Below, piece by piece: positions 38,368 to 51,338 of a stretch of 64,000 nucleotides of DNA. Source of the stretch: Auanema rhodensis. Lineage: Eukaryota; Nematoda; Chromadorea; Rhabditida; Rhabditidae. Where the stretch lies: NCBI GenBank assembly GCA_964057225.1, contig CAXKVF010000079.1:124001-188000 (forward strand), in the 5' to 3' direction. The translations under genes were made by a program, and so were the position numbers. Within the stretch, counting starts at the first letter, position 1. The number at the start of each line of letters is the position of its first letter. A model generated the notes under the pieces. It saw nothing but the letters and a program-made list of their open reading frames with translations. It made no database searches and was not told where the DNA came from.

Positions 38368-40831
38368 AAATTTACGTGAACTTTAATTTATGCTAATTAA
38401 ATGTACACGTGATGTGCACTTGGTATGTAACTCGCTTCACGTGAAAGATAAAGAGATGCGGTTTTCAAAATTAGATTCCCCATGTCCATATTAGTCTAAA
38501 AACAAATTTTTATTGATATTGGTTCATGGTAACCATGTCTTTGAAATTTACGTGAACTTTAATTTATGCTAATTAAATGTACACGTGATGTGCACTTGGT
38601 ATGTAACTCGCTTCATGTGAAAGATAAAGAGATGCGGTTTTCAAAATTAGATTCCCCATGTCCATATTAGTCTAAAAACAAATTTTTTTTCATATTGGTG
38701 CATGGTAACCATGACTTTGAAATTTACGTGAACTTTAATTTATGCTAATTAAATGTACACGTGATGTGCACTTGGTATGTAATTCGCTTCACGTGAAAGA
38801 TAAAGAGATGCGGTTTTCAAAATTAGATTCCCCATGTCCATATTAGTCTAAAAACAAATTTTTATTGATATTGGTTCATGGTAACCATGTCTTTGAAATT
38901 TACGTGAACTTTAATTTATGCTAATTAAATGTACACGTGATGTGCACTTGGTATGTAACTCGCTTCACGTGAAAGATAAAGAGATGCGGTTTTCAAAATT
39001 AGATTCCCCATGTCCATATTAGTCTAAAAACAAATTTTTATTGATATTGGTTCATGGTAACCATGTCTTTGAAATTTACGTAAACTTTAATTTATGCTAA
39101 TTAAATGTACACGTGATGTGCACTTGGTATGTAACTCGCTTCACGTGAAAGATAAAGAGATGCGGTTTTCAAAATTAGATTCCCCATGTCCATATTAGTC
39201 TAAAAACTAATTTTTATTGATATTGGTGCATGGTAACCTTGACTTTGAAATTTACGTGAACTTTAATTCATGCTAATTAAATGTACACGTGATGTGCACT
39301 TGGTATGTAACTCGCTTCACGTAAAAGATAAAGAGATGCGGTTTTCAAAATTAGATTCCCCATGTCCATATTAGTCTAAAAACAAATTTTTATTGATATT
39401 GGTGCATGGTAACCATGACTTTGAAATTTACGTGAACTTTAATTTATGCTAATTAAATGTACACGTGATGTGCACTTGGTATGTAACTCGCTTCACGTGA
39501 AAGATAAAGAGATGCGGTTTTCAAAATTAGATTCCCCATGTCCATATTAGTCTAAAAACAAATTTTTATTGATATTGGTTCATGGTAACCATGTCTTTGA
39601 AATTTACGTGAACTTTAATTTATGCTAATTAAATGTACACGTGATGTGCACTTGGTATGTAACTCGCTTCACGTGAAAGATAAAGAGATGCGGTTTTCAA
39701 AATTAGATTCCCCATGTCCATATTAGTCTAAAAACAAATTTTTATTGATATTGGTTCATGGTAACCATGTCTTTGAAATTTACGTGAACTTTAATTTATG
39801 CTAATTAAATGTACACGTGATGTGCACTTGGTATGTAACTCGCTTCATGTGAAAGATAAAGAGATGCGGTTTTCAAAATTAGATTCCCCATGTCCATATT
39901 AGTCTAAAAACAAATTTTTTTTCATATTGGTGCATGGTAACCATGACTTTGAAATTTACGTGAACTTTAATTTATGCTAATTAAATGTACACGTGATGTG
40001 CACTTGGTATGTAATTCGCTTCACGTGAAAGATAAAGAGATGCGGTTTTCAAAATTAGATTCCCCATGTCCATATTAGTCTAAAAACAAATTTTTATTGA
40101 TATTGGTTCATGGTAACCATGTCTTTGAAATTTACGTGAACTTTAATTTATGCTAATTAAATGTACACGTGATGTGCACTTGGTATGTAACTCGCTTCAC
40201 GTGAAAGATAAAGAGATGCGGTTTTCAAAATTAGATTCCCCATGTCCATATTAGTCTAAAAACAAATTTTTATTGATATTGGTTCATGGTAACCATGTCT
40301 TTGAAATTTACGTAAACTTTAATTTATGCTAATTAAATGTACACGTGATGTGCACTTGGTATGTAACTCGCTTCACGTGAAAGATAAAGAGATGCGGTTT
40401 TCAAAATTAGATTCCCCATGTCCATATTAGTCTAAAAACTAATTTTTATTGATATTGGTGCATGGTAACCTTGACTTTGAAATTTACGTGAACTTTAATT
40501 CATGCTAATTAAATGTACACGTGATGTGCACTTGGTATGTAACTCGCTTCACGTAAAAGATAAAGAGATGCGGTTTTCAAAATTAGATTCCCCATGTCCA
40601 TATTAGTCTAAAAACAAATTTTTATTGATATTGGTGCATGGTAACCATGACTTTGAAATTTACGTGAACTTTAATTTATGCTAATTAAATGTACACGTGA
40701 TGTGCACTTGGTATGTAACTCGCTTCACGTGAAAGATAAAGAGATGCGGTTTTCAAAATTAGATTCCCCATGTCCATATTAGTCTAAAAACAAATTTTTA
40801 TTGATATTGGTTCATGGTAACCATGACTTTG
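37312..40831 (+). repeat. 7-mer higher-order repeat (1,232 bp), about three copies
   Basis: Copies start at 37,312, 38,544 and 39,776. Each has the T8-CATATTGG monomer (37,459, 38,691, 39,923), GTAATTCGC, T171, ACGTAAACTTT with AACTAATTT and CCTTGAC, C22/A76, and monomers with T171. The second and third copies share CATGTG in their first monomer, which the first lacks, so they are the closest pair. The third copy decays at its sixth monomer (40,656), which has A171 instead of T171. Confidence 0.88.
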
Positions 40832-41887
40832 AAATTTACGTGAACTTTAATTTATGCTAATTAAATGTACACGTGATGTGCACTTGGTATGTAACTCGCT
40901 TCACGTGAAAGATAAAGAGATGCGGTTTTCAAAATTAGATTCCCCATGTCCATATTAGTCTAAAAACAAATTGTTATTGATATTGGTGCATGGTAACCAT
41001 GACTTTGAAATTTACGTGAACTTTAATTCATGCTAATTAAATGTACACGTGATGTGCACTTGGTATGTAACTCGCTTCACGTAAAAGATAAAGAGATGCG
41101 GTTTTCAAAATTAAATTCCCCATGTCCATATTAGTCTAAAAACAAATTTTTATTGATATTGGTTCGTGGTAACCATGTCTTTGAAATTTACGTGAACTTT
41201 AATTTATGCTAATTAAATGTACACGTGATGTGCACTTGGTATGTAACTCGCTTCACGTGAAAGATAAAGAGATGCGGTTTTCAAAATTAGATTCACCATG
41301 TCCATATTAGTCTAAAAACAAATTTTTATTGATATTGGTGCATGGTAACCATGACTTTGAAATTTACGTGAACTTTAATTTATGCTAATTAAATGTACAC
41401 GTGATGTGCACTTGGTATGTAACTCGCTTCACGTGAAAGATAAAGAGATGCGGTTTTCAAAATTAGATTCCCCATGTCCATATTAGTCTAAAAACAAATT
41501 TTTATTGATATTGGTGCATGGTAACCATGACTTTGAAATTTACGTGAACTTTAATTCATGCTAATTAAATGTACACGTGATGTGCACTTGGTATGTAACT
41601 CGCTTCACGTGAAAGATAAAGAGATGCGGTTTTCAAAATTAGATTCCCCATGTCCATATTAGTCTAAAAACAAATTTTTATTGATATTGGTTCATGGTAA
41701 CCATGTCTTTGAAATTTACGTGAACTTTAATTTATGCTAATTAAATGTACACGTGATGTGCACTTGGTATGTAACTCGCTTCACGTGAAAGATAAAGAGA
41801 TGCGGTTTTCAAAATTAGATTCCCCATGTCCATATTTGTCTAAAAACAAATTTTTATTGATATTGGTGCATGGTAACCATGACTTTG
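40832..41887 (+). repeat. Monomers without a clear higher-order period
   Basis: Six full-length monomers carry singletons AAATTGTTATTG near 40,970, ATTAAATTCCCC near 41,112 and TTCACCATG near 41,295. The monomer at 41,008 carries the C22/A76/TTCGTGG/T171 combination seen at 33,968, 35,552 and 37,136. The monomer at 41,712 has TTG in place of the usual in-frame TAG at positions 125-127. I see nothing but satellite. Confidence 0.8.
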
Positions 41888-42943
41888 AAATTTACGTGAA
41901 CTTTAATTCATGCTAATTAAATGTACACGTGATGTGCACTTGGTATGTAACTCGCTTCACGTGAAAGATAAAGAGATGCGGTTTTCAAAATTAGATTCCC
42001 CATGACCATATTAGTCTAAAAACAAATTTTTATTGATATTGGTTCATGGTAACCATGTCTTTGAAATTTACGTGAACTTTAATTTATGCTAATTAAATGT
42101 ACACGTGATGTGCACTTGGTATGTAACTCGCTTCATGTGAAAGATAAAGAGATGCGGTTTTCAAAATTAGATTCCCCATGTCCATATTAGTCTAAAAACA
42201 AATTTTTATTGATATTGGTGCATGGTAACCATGACTTTGAAATTTACGTGAACTTTAATTTATGCTAATTAAATGTACACGTGATGTGCACTTGGTATGT
42301 AACTCGCTTCACGTGAAAGATAAAGAGATGCGGTTTTCAAAATTAGATTTCCCATGTCCATATTAGTCTAAAAACAAATTTTTATTGATATTGGTGCATG
42401 GTAACCATGACTTTGAAATTTACGTGAACTTTAATTCATGCTAATTAAATGTACACGTGATGTGCACTTGGTATGTAACTCGCTTCACGTGAAAGATAAA
42501 GAGATGCGGTTTTCAAAATTAGATTCCCCATGTCCATATTAGTCTAAAAACAAATTTTTATTGATATTGGTTCATGGTAACCATGTCTTTGAAATTTACG
42601 TGAACTTTAATTTATGCTAATTAAATGTACACGTGATGTGCACTTGGTATGTAACTCGCTTCATGTGAAAGATAAAGAGATGCGGTTTTCAAAATTAGAT
42701 TCCCCATGTCCATATTAGTCTAAAAACAAATTTTTATTGATATTGGTGCATGGTAACCATGACTTTGAAATTTACGTGAACTTTAATTTATGCTAATTAA
42801 ATGTACACGTGATGTGCACTTGGTATGTAACTCGCTTCACGTGAAAGATAAAGATATGCGGTTTTCAAAATTGGATTCCCCATGTCCATATTAGTCTAAA
42901 AACAAATTTTTATTGATATTGGTGCATGGTAACCATGACTTTG
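41888..42943 (+). repeat. Trimer duplication (528 bp x 2)
   Basis: 41,888-42,415 and 42,416-42,943 share the order C22 with T171, CATGTG with G157, then G157. Private changes are CATGACC near 42,006, ATTTCCC near 42,350, AGATATG near 42,855 and ATTGGATT near 42,872. A loosely similar order continues to about 43,600. Confidence 0.7.
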
Positions 42944-43823
42944 AAATTTACGTGAACTTTAATTCATGCTAATTAAATGTACACGTGATGTGCACTTGGT
43001 ATGTAACTCGCTTCACGTAAAAGATAAAGAGATGCGGTTTTCAAAATTAGATTCCCCATGTCCATATTAGTCTAAAAACAAATTTTTATTGATATTGGTG
43101 CATGGTAACCATGACTTTGAATTTTACGTGAACTTTAATTTATGCTAATTAAATGTACACGTGATGTGCACTTGGTATGTAACTCGCTTCACGTGAAAGA
43201 TAAAGAGATGCGGTTTTCAAAATTAGATTCCCCATGTCCATATTAGTCTAAAAACAAATTTTTATTGATATTGGTTCATGGTAACCATGTCTTTGAAATT
43301 AACGTGAACTTTAATTTATGCTAATTAAATGTACACGTGATGTGCACTTGGTATGTAACTCGCTTCATGTGAAAGATAAAGAGATGCGGTTTTCAAAATT
43401 AGATTCCCCATGTCCATATTAGTCTAAAAACAAATTTTTATTGATATTGGTGCATGGTAACCATGACTTTGAAATTTACGTGAACTTTAATTTATGCTAA
43501 TTAAATGTACACGTGATGTGCACTTGGTATGTAACTCGCTTCACGTGAAAGATAAAGAGATGCGGTTTTCAAAATTAGATTCCCCATGTCCATATTAGTC
43601 TAAAAATAAATTTTTATTGATATTGGTGCATGGTAACCATGACTTTGAAATTTACGTGAACTTTAATTTATGCTAATTAAATGTAAACGTGATGTGCACT
43701 TGGTATGTAACTCGCTTCACGTGAAAGATAAAGAGATGCGGTTTTCAAAATTAGATTCCCCATGTCCATATTAGTCTTAAAACAAATTTTTATTGATATT
43801 GGTTCATGGTAACCATGTCTTTG
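42944..43823 (+). repeat. Five monomers with private changes, no clear period
   Basis: These are full-length monomers with GAATTTTACG near 43,120, GAAATTAACG near 43,300, AAAATAAAT near 43,607, TGTAAACGTG near 43,687 and GTCTTAAAAC near 43,778. Only satellite is present. Confidence 0.8.
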
Positions 43824-46287
43824 AAATTTACGTGAACTTTAATTTATGCTAATTAAATGTACACGTGATGTGCACTTGGTATGTAACTCGCTTCACGTGA
43901 AAGATAAAGAGATGCGGTTTTCAAAATTAGATTCCTCATGTCCATATTAGTCTAAAAACAAATTTTTATTGATATTGGTGCATGGTAACCATGACTTTGA
44001 AATTTACGTGAACTTTAATTTATGCTAATTAAATGTACACGTGATGTGCACTTGGTATGTAACTCGCTTCACGTGAAAGATAAAGAGATGCGGTTTTCAA
44101 AATTAGAATCCCCATGTCCATATTAGTCTAAAAACAAATTTTTATTGATATTGGTTCATGGTAACCATGTCTTTGAAATTTACGTGAACTTTAATTTATG
44201 CTAATTAAATGTACACGTGATGTGCACTTGGTATGTAACTCGCTTCACGTGAAAGATAAAGAGATGCGGTTTTCAAAATTAGATTCCCCATGTCCATATT
44301 TGTCTAAAAACAAATTTTTATTGATATTGGTGCATGGTAACCATGACTTTGAAATTTACGTGAACTTTAATTTATGCTAATTAAATGTACACGTGATGTG
44401 CACTTGGTATGTAACTCGCTTCACGTGAAAGATAAAGAGATGCGGTTTTCAAAATTAGATTCCCCATGTCCATATTATTCTAAAAACAAATTTTTATTGA
44501 TATTGGTTCATGGTAACCATGACTTTGAAATTTACGTGAACTTTAATTTATGCTAATTAAATGTACACGTGATGTGCACTTGGTATGTAACTCGCTTCAC
44601 GTGAAAGATGAAGAGATGCGGTTTTCAAAATTAGATTCCCCATGTCCATATTAGTCTAAAAACAAATTTTTATTGATATTGGTTCATGGTAACCATGTCT
44701 TTGAAATTTACGTGAACTTTAATTTATGCTAATTAAATGTACACGTGATGTGCACTTGGTATGTAACTCGCTTCACGTGAAAGATAAAGAGATGCGGTTT
44801 TCAAAATTAGAGTCCTCATGTCCATATTAGTCTAAAAACAAATTTTTATTGATATTGGTTCATGGTAACCATGACTTTGAAATTTACGTGAACTTTAATT
44901 TATGCTAATTAAATGTACACTTGATGTGCACTTGGTATGTAACTCGCTTCACGTGAAAGATAAAGAGATGCGGTTTTCAAAATTAGATTCCTCATGTCCA
45001 TATTAGTCTAAAAACAAATTTTTATTGATATTGGTTCATGGTAACCATGACTTTGAAATTTACGTGAACTTTAATTTATGCTAATTAAATGTACACGTGA
45101 TGTGCACTTGGTATGTAACTCGCTTCACGTGAAAGATAAAGAGATGCGGTTTTCAAAATTAGATTCCTCATGTCCATATTAGTCTAAAAACAAATTTTTA
45201 TTGATATTGGTGCATGGTAACCATGACTTTGAAATTTACGTGAACTTTAATTTATGCTAATTAAATGTACACGTGATGTGCACTTGGTATGTAACTCGCT
45301 TCACGTGAAAGATAAAGAGATGCGGTTTTCAAAATTAGAATCCCCATGTCCATATTAGTCTAAAAACAAATTTTTATTGATATTGGTTCATGGTAACCAT
45401 GTCTTTGAAATTTACGTGAACTTTAATTTATGCTAATTAAATGTACACGTGATGTGCACTTGGTATGTAACTCGCTTCACGTGAAAGATAAAGAGATGCG
45501 GTTTTCAAAATTAGATTCCCCATGTCCATATTTGTCTAAAAACAAATTTTTATTGATATTGGTGCATGGTAACCATGACTTTGAAATTTACGTGAACTTT
45601 AATTAATGCTAATTAAATGTACACGTGATGTGCACTTGGTATGTAACTCGCTTCACGTGAAAGATAAAGAGATGCGGTTTTCAAAATTAGATTCCCCATG
45701 TCCATATTATTCTAAAAACAAATTTTTATTGATATTGGTTCATGGTAACCATGACTTTGAAATTTACGTGAACTTTAATTTATGCTAATTAAATGTACAC
45801 GTGATGTGCACTTGGTATGTAACTCGCTTCACGTGAAAGATGAAGAGATGCGGTTTTCAAAATTAGATTCCCCATGTCCATATTAGTCTAAAAACAAATT
45901 TTTATTGATATTGGTTCATGGTAACCATGTCTTTGAAATTTACGTGAACTTTAATTTATGCTAATTAAATGTACACGTGATGTGCACTTGGTATGTAACT
46001 CGCTTCACGTGAAAGATAAAGAGATGCGGTTTTCAAAATTAGATTCCTCATGTCCATATTAGTCTAAAAACAAATTTTTATTGATATTGGTTCATGGTAA
46101 CCATGACTTTGAAATTTACGTGAACTTTAATTTATGCTAATTAAATGTACACGTGATGTGCACTTGGTATGTAACTCGCTTCACGTGAAAGATAAAGAGA
46201 TGCGGTTTTCAAAATTAGATTCCCCATGTCCATATTAGTCTAAAAACAAATTTTTATTGATATTGGTTCATGGTAACCATGTCTTTG
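43824..46287 (+). repeat. 7-mer tandem duplication (1,232 bp x 2)
   Basis: 43,824-45,055 and 45,056-46,287 share ATTCCTCATG (C113T) with G157, TTAGAATCCCC (44,107 and 45,339), CATATTTGTCT, CATATTATTCT and GATGAAGAG. Private changes are GAGTCCTC near 44,811, CACTTGATG near 44,919 and AATTAATGC near 45,602. In both copies two neighbouring monomers have lost the TAG at positions 125-127, by A126T or G127T, which opens short 60-codon frames. Confidence 0.85.
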
Positions 46288-47056
46288 AAATTTACGTGAA
46301 CTTTAGTTTATGCTAATTAAATGTACACGTGATGTGCACTTGGTATGAAACTCGCTTCACGTGAAAGATAAAGAGATGCGGTTTTCAAAATTAGATTCCC
46401 CATGTCCATATTTGTCTAAAAACAAATTTTTATTGATATTGGTGCATGGTAACCATGACTTTGAAATTTACGTGAACTTTAATTTATGCTAATTAAATGT
46501 ACACGTGATGTGCACTTGGTATGTAACTCGCTTCACGTGAAAGATAAAGAGATGCGGTTTTCAAAATTAGATTCCCCATGTCCATATTATTCTAAAAACA
46601 AATTTTTATTGATATTGGTTCATGGTAACCATGACTTTGAAATTTACGTGAACTTTAATTTATGCTAATTAAATGTACACGTGATGTGCACTTGGTATGT
46701 AACTCGCTTCTAGTCTAAAAACAAATTTTTATTGATATTGGTTCATGGTAACCATGTCTTTGAAATTTACGTGAACTTTAGTTTATGCTAATTAAATGTA
46801 CACGTGATGTGCACTTGGTATGAAACTCGCTTCACGTGAAAGATAAAGAGATGCGGTTTTCAAAATTAGATTCCCCATGTCCATATTTGTCTAAAAACAA
46901 ATTTTTATTGATATTGGTGCATGGTAACCATGACTTTGAAATTTACGTGAACTTTAATTTATGCTAATTAAATGTACACGTGATGTGCACTTGGTATGTA
47001 ACTCGCTTCACGTGAAAGATAAAGAGATGCGGTTTTCAAAATTAGATTCCCCATGT
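46236..47056 (+). repeat. 475-bp displaced duplication with a mid-monomer breakpoint
   Basis: Sequence from 46,236 (TAGTCTAAAA) recurs from 46,711, a displacement of 475 bp (three monomers minus 53 bp). Both carry ACTTTAGTTTATGC and GTATGAAACTCGC, a combination seen nowhere else in the window, and CATATTTGTCT. The match ends in the next monomer, where 46,588 has TATTCT and 47,063 has TTGTCT. This explains the truncated monomer as the seam of an out-of-register duplication. Confidence 0.85.
46640..46762 (+). repeat. Truncated 123-bp monomer (53 bp missing)
   Basis: The monomer runs normally to position 71 (46,710, ending CTCGCTTC) and then jumps to position 125 (46,711, TAGTCTAAAA). Positions 72-124 are absent, including the rest of CACGTG box 2, the purine stretch and the CCCC block. 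The flanking bases offer no microhomology at the joint. It is the only monomer in the window with a large length change. Confidence 0.96.
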
Positions 47057-47290
47057 CCATATTTGTCTAAAAACAAATTTTTATTGATATTGGTGCATGG
47101 TAACCATGACTTTGAAATTTACGTTAACTTTAATTTATGCTAATTAAATGTACACGTGATGTGCACTTGGTATGTAACTCGCTTCACGTGAAAGATAAAG
47201 AGATGCGGTTTTCAAAATTAGATTCCCCATGTCCATATTAGTCTAAAAACAAATTTTTATTGATATTGGTTCATGGTAACCATGTCTTTG

Positions 47291-50200
47291 AAATTTACGT
47301 GAACTTTAATTTATGCTAATTAAATGTACACGTGATGTGCACTTGGTATGTAACTCGCTTCACGTGAAAGATAAAGAGATGCGGTTTTCAAAATTAGATT
47401 CCTCATGTCCATATTAGTCTAAAAACAAATTTTTATTGATATTGGTTCATGGTAACCATGACTTTGAAATTTACGTGAACTTTAATTTATGCTAATTAAA
47501 TGTACACGTGATGTGCACTTGGTATGTAACTCGCTTCACGTGAAAGATAAAGAGATGCGGTTTTCAAAATTAGATTCCTCATGTCCATATTAGTCTAAAA
47601 ACAAATTTTTATTGATATTGGTACATGGTAACCATGACTTTGAAATTTACGTGAACTTTAATTTATGCTAATTAAGTGTACACGTGATGTGCACTTGGTA
47701 TGTAACTCGCTTCACGTGAAAGATAAAGAGATGCGGTTTTCAAAATTAGATTCCTCATGTCCATATTAGTCTAAAAACAAATTTTTATTGATATTGGTTC
47801 ATGGTAACCATGACTTTGAAATTTACGTGAACTTTAATTTATGCTAATTAAATGTACACGTGATGTGCACTTGGTATGTAACTCGCTTCACGTGAAAGAT
47901 AAAGAGATGCGGTTTTCAAAATTAGATTCCTCATGTCCATATTAGTCTAAAAACAAATTTTTATTGATATTGGTTCATGGTAACCATGTCTTTGAAATTT
48001 ACGTGAACTTTAATTTATGCTAATTAAATGTACACGTGATGTGCACTTGGTATGTAACTCGCTTCACGTGAAAGATAAAGAGATGCGGTTCTCAAAATTA
48101 GATTCCTCATGTCCATATTAGTCTAAAAACAAATTTTTATTGATATTGGTTCATGGTAACCATGACTTTGAAATTTACGTGAACTTTAATTTATGCTAAT
48201 TAAATGTACACGTGATGTGCACTTGGTATGTAACTCGCTTCACGTGAAAGATAAAGAGATGCGGTTTTCAAAATTAGATTCCCCATGTCCATATTAGTCT
48301 AAAAACAAATTTTTATTGATATTGGTTCATGGTAACCATGTCTTTGAAATTTACGTGAACTTTAATTTATGCTAATTAAATGTACACGTGATGTGCACTT
48401 GGTATGTAACTCGCTTCACGTGAAAGATAAAGAGATGCGGTTTTCAAAATTAGATTCCTCATGTCCATATTAGTCTAAAAACAAATTTTTATTGATATTG
48501 GTTCATGGTAACCATGACTTTGAAATTTACGTGAACTTTAATTTATGCTAATTAAATGTACACGTGATGTGCACTTGGTATGTAACTCGCTTAACGTGAA
48601 AGATAAAGAGATGCGGTTTTCAAAATTAGATTCCCCATGTCCATATTAGTCTAAAAACAAATTTTTATTGATATTGGTTCATGGTAACCATGTCTTTGAA
48701 ATTTACGTGAACTTTAATTTATGCTAATTAAATGTACACGTGATGTGCACTTGGTATGTAACTCGCTTCACGTGGAAGATGAAGAGATGCGGTTTTCAAA
48801 ATTAGATTCCCCATGTCCATATTAGTCTAAAAACAAATTTTTATTGATATTGGTTCATGGTAACCATGTCTTTGAAATTTACGTGAACTTTAATTTATGC
48901 TAATTAAATGTACACGTGATGTGCACTTGGTATGTAACTCGCTTCACGTGAAAGATAAAGAGATGCGGTTTTCAAAATTAGATTCCTCATGTCCATATTA
49001 GTCTAAAAACAAATTTTTATTGATATTGGTTCATGGTAACCATGACTTTGAAATTTACGTGAACTTTAATTTATGCTAATTAAATGTACACGTGATGTGC
49101 ACTTGGTATGTAACTCGCTTCACGTGAAAGATAAAGAGATGCGGTTTTCAAAATTAGATTCCCCATGTCCATATTAGTCTAAAAACAAATTTTTATTGAT
49201 ATTGGTTCATGGTAACCATGTCTTTGAAATTTACGTGAACTTTAATTTATGCTAATTAAATGTACACGTGATGTGCACTTGGTATGTAACTCGCTTCACG
49301 TGGAAGATGAAGAGATGCGGTTTTCAAAATTAGATTCCCCATGTCCATATTAGTCTAAAAACAAATTTTTATTGATATTGGTTCATGGTAACCATGTCTT
49401 TGAAATTTACGTGAACTTTAATTTATGCTAATTAAATGTACACGTGATGTGCACTTGGTATGTAACTCGCTTCACGTGAAAGATAAAGAGATGCGGTTTT
49501 CAAAATTAGATTCCTCATGTCCATATTAGTCTAAAAACAAATTTTTATTGATATTGGTTCATGGTAACCATGACTTTGAAATTTACGTGAACTTTAATTT
49601 ATGCTAATTAAATGTACACGTGATGTGCACTTGGTATGTAACTCGCTTCACGTGAAAGATAAAGAGATGCGGTTTTCAAAATTAGATTCCCCATGTCCAT
49701 ATTAGTCTAAAAACAAATTTTTATTGATATTGGTTCATGGTAACCATGTCTTTGAAATTTACGTGAACTTTAATTTATGCTAATTAAATGTACACGTGAT
49801 GTGCACTTGGTATGTAACTCGCTTCACGTGAAAGATAAAGAGATGCGGTTTTCAAAATTAGATTCCCCATGTCCATATTTGTCTAAAAACAAATTTTTAT
49901 TGATATTGGTGCATGGTAACCATGACTTTGAAATTTACGTGAACTTTAATTTATGCTAATTAAATGTACACGTGATGTGCACTTGGTATGTAACTCGCTT
50001 CACGTGAAAGATAAAGAGATGCGGTTTTCAAAATTAGATTCCCCATGTCCATATTAGTCTAAAAACAAATTTTTATTGATATTGGTTCATGGTAACCATG
50101 ACTTTGAAATTTACGTGAACTTTAATTTATGCTAATTAAATGTACACGTGATGTGCACTTGGTATGTAACTCGCTTCACGTGAAAGATAAAGAGATGCGG

Positions 50201-51338
50201 TTTTCAAAATTAGATTCCTCATGTCCATATTAGTGTAAAAACAAATTTTTATTGATATTGGTTCATGGTAACCATGACTTTGAAATTTACGTGAACTTTA
50301 ATTTATGCTAATTAAATGTACACGTGATGTGCACTTGGTATGTAACTCGCTTCACGTGAAAGATAAAGAGATGCGGTTTTCAAAATTAGATTCCTCATGT
50401 CCATATTAGTCTAAAAACAAATTTTTATTGATATTGGTACATGGTAACCATGACTTTGAAATTTACGTGAACTTTAATTTATGCTAATTAAATGTACACG
50501 TGATGTGCACTTGGTATGTAACTCGCTTCACGTGAAAGATAAAGAGATGCGGTTTTCAAAATTAGATTCCTCATGTCCATATTAGTCTAAAAACAAATTT
50601 TTATTGATATTGGTTCATGGTAACCATGACTTTGAAATTTACGTGAACTTTAATTTATGCTAATTAAATGTACACGTGATGTGCACTTGGTATGTAACTC
50701 GCTTCACGTGAAAGATAAAGAGATGCGGTTTTCAAAATTAGATTCCTCATGTCCATATTAGTCTAAAAACAAATTTTTATTGATATTGGTTCATGGTAAC
50801 CATGTCTTTGAAATTTACGTGAACTTTAATTTATGCTAATTAAATGTACACGTGATGTGCACTTGGTATGTAACTCGCTTCACGTGAAAGATAAAGAGAT
50901 GCGGTTCTCAAAATTAGATTCCTCATGTCCATATTAGTCTAAAAACAAATTTTTATTGATATTGGTTCATGGTAACCATGACTTTGAAATTTACGTGAAC
51001 TTTAATTTATGCTAATTAAATGTACACGTGATGTGCACTTGGTATGTAACTCGCTTCACGTGAAAGATAAAGAGATGCGGTTTTCAAAATTAGATTCCCC
51101 ATGTCCATATTAGTCTAAAAACAAATTTTTATTGATATTGGTTCATGGTAACCATGTCTTTGAAATTTACGTGAACTTTAATTTATGCTAATTAAATGTA
51201 CACGTGATGTGCACTTGGTATGTAACTCGCTTCACGTGAAAGATAAAGAGATGCGGTTTTCAAAATTAGATTCCTCATGTCCATATTAGTCTAAAAACAA
51301 ATTTTTATTGATATTGGTGCATGGTAACCATGACTTTG
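47291..51338 (+). repeat. Seven-monomer block repeated at 16-monomer (2,816-bp) offset
   Basis: 47,291-48,522 and 50,107-51,338 share successive ATTCCTCATG monomers with, in order, T157, A157 (GGTACATGG near 47,622 and 50,438), T157, T171, GGTTCTCAAAA (near 48,089 and 50,905), T171 and ATTCCTCATG. Private changes are AATTAAGTG near 47,674 and TTAGTGTAAAA near 50,234. The last monomers differ at position 157. Confidence 0.85.
48347..49402 (+). repeat. Trimer tandem duplication (528 bp x 2), partly continuing to 49,754
   Basis: 48,347-48,874 and 48,875-49,402 share ATTCCTCATG, then T171, then CACGTGGAAGATGAAG (A77G at 48,775 and 49,303). A third partial unit follows to 49,754. CTTAACGTG near 48,592 is private to the first copy. 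The GGAAGATGAAG monomer also occurs at 51,339 and 51,691, spaced by two monomers. Confidence 0.82.

Noticed and set aside
41734-49959. Seven 60-codon open frames on the plus strand (starts 41,734, 44,198, 44,374, 45,606, 46,486, 46,961, 49,777)
   Set aside because: Each is one satellite monomer plus seven bases, opened by a single base change at a recurrent stop. 176 is not a multiple of three, so the frame cannot continue. There is no domain or conserved coding pattern.
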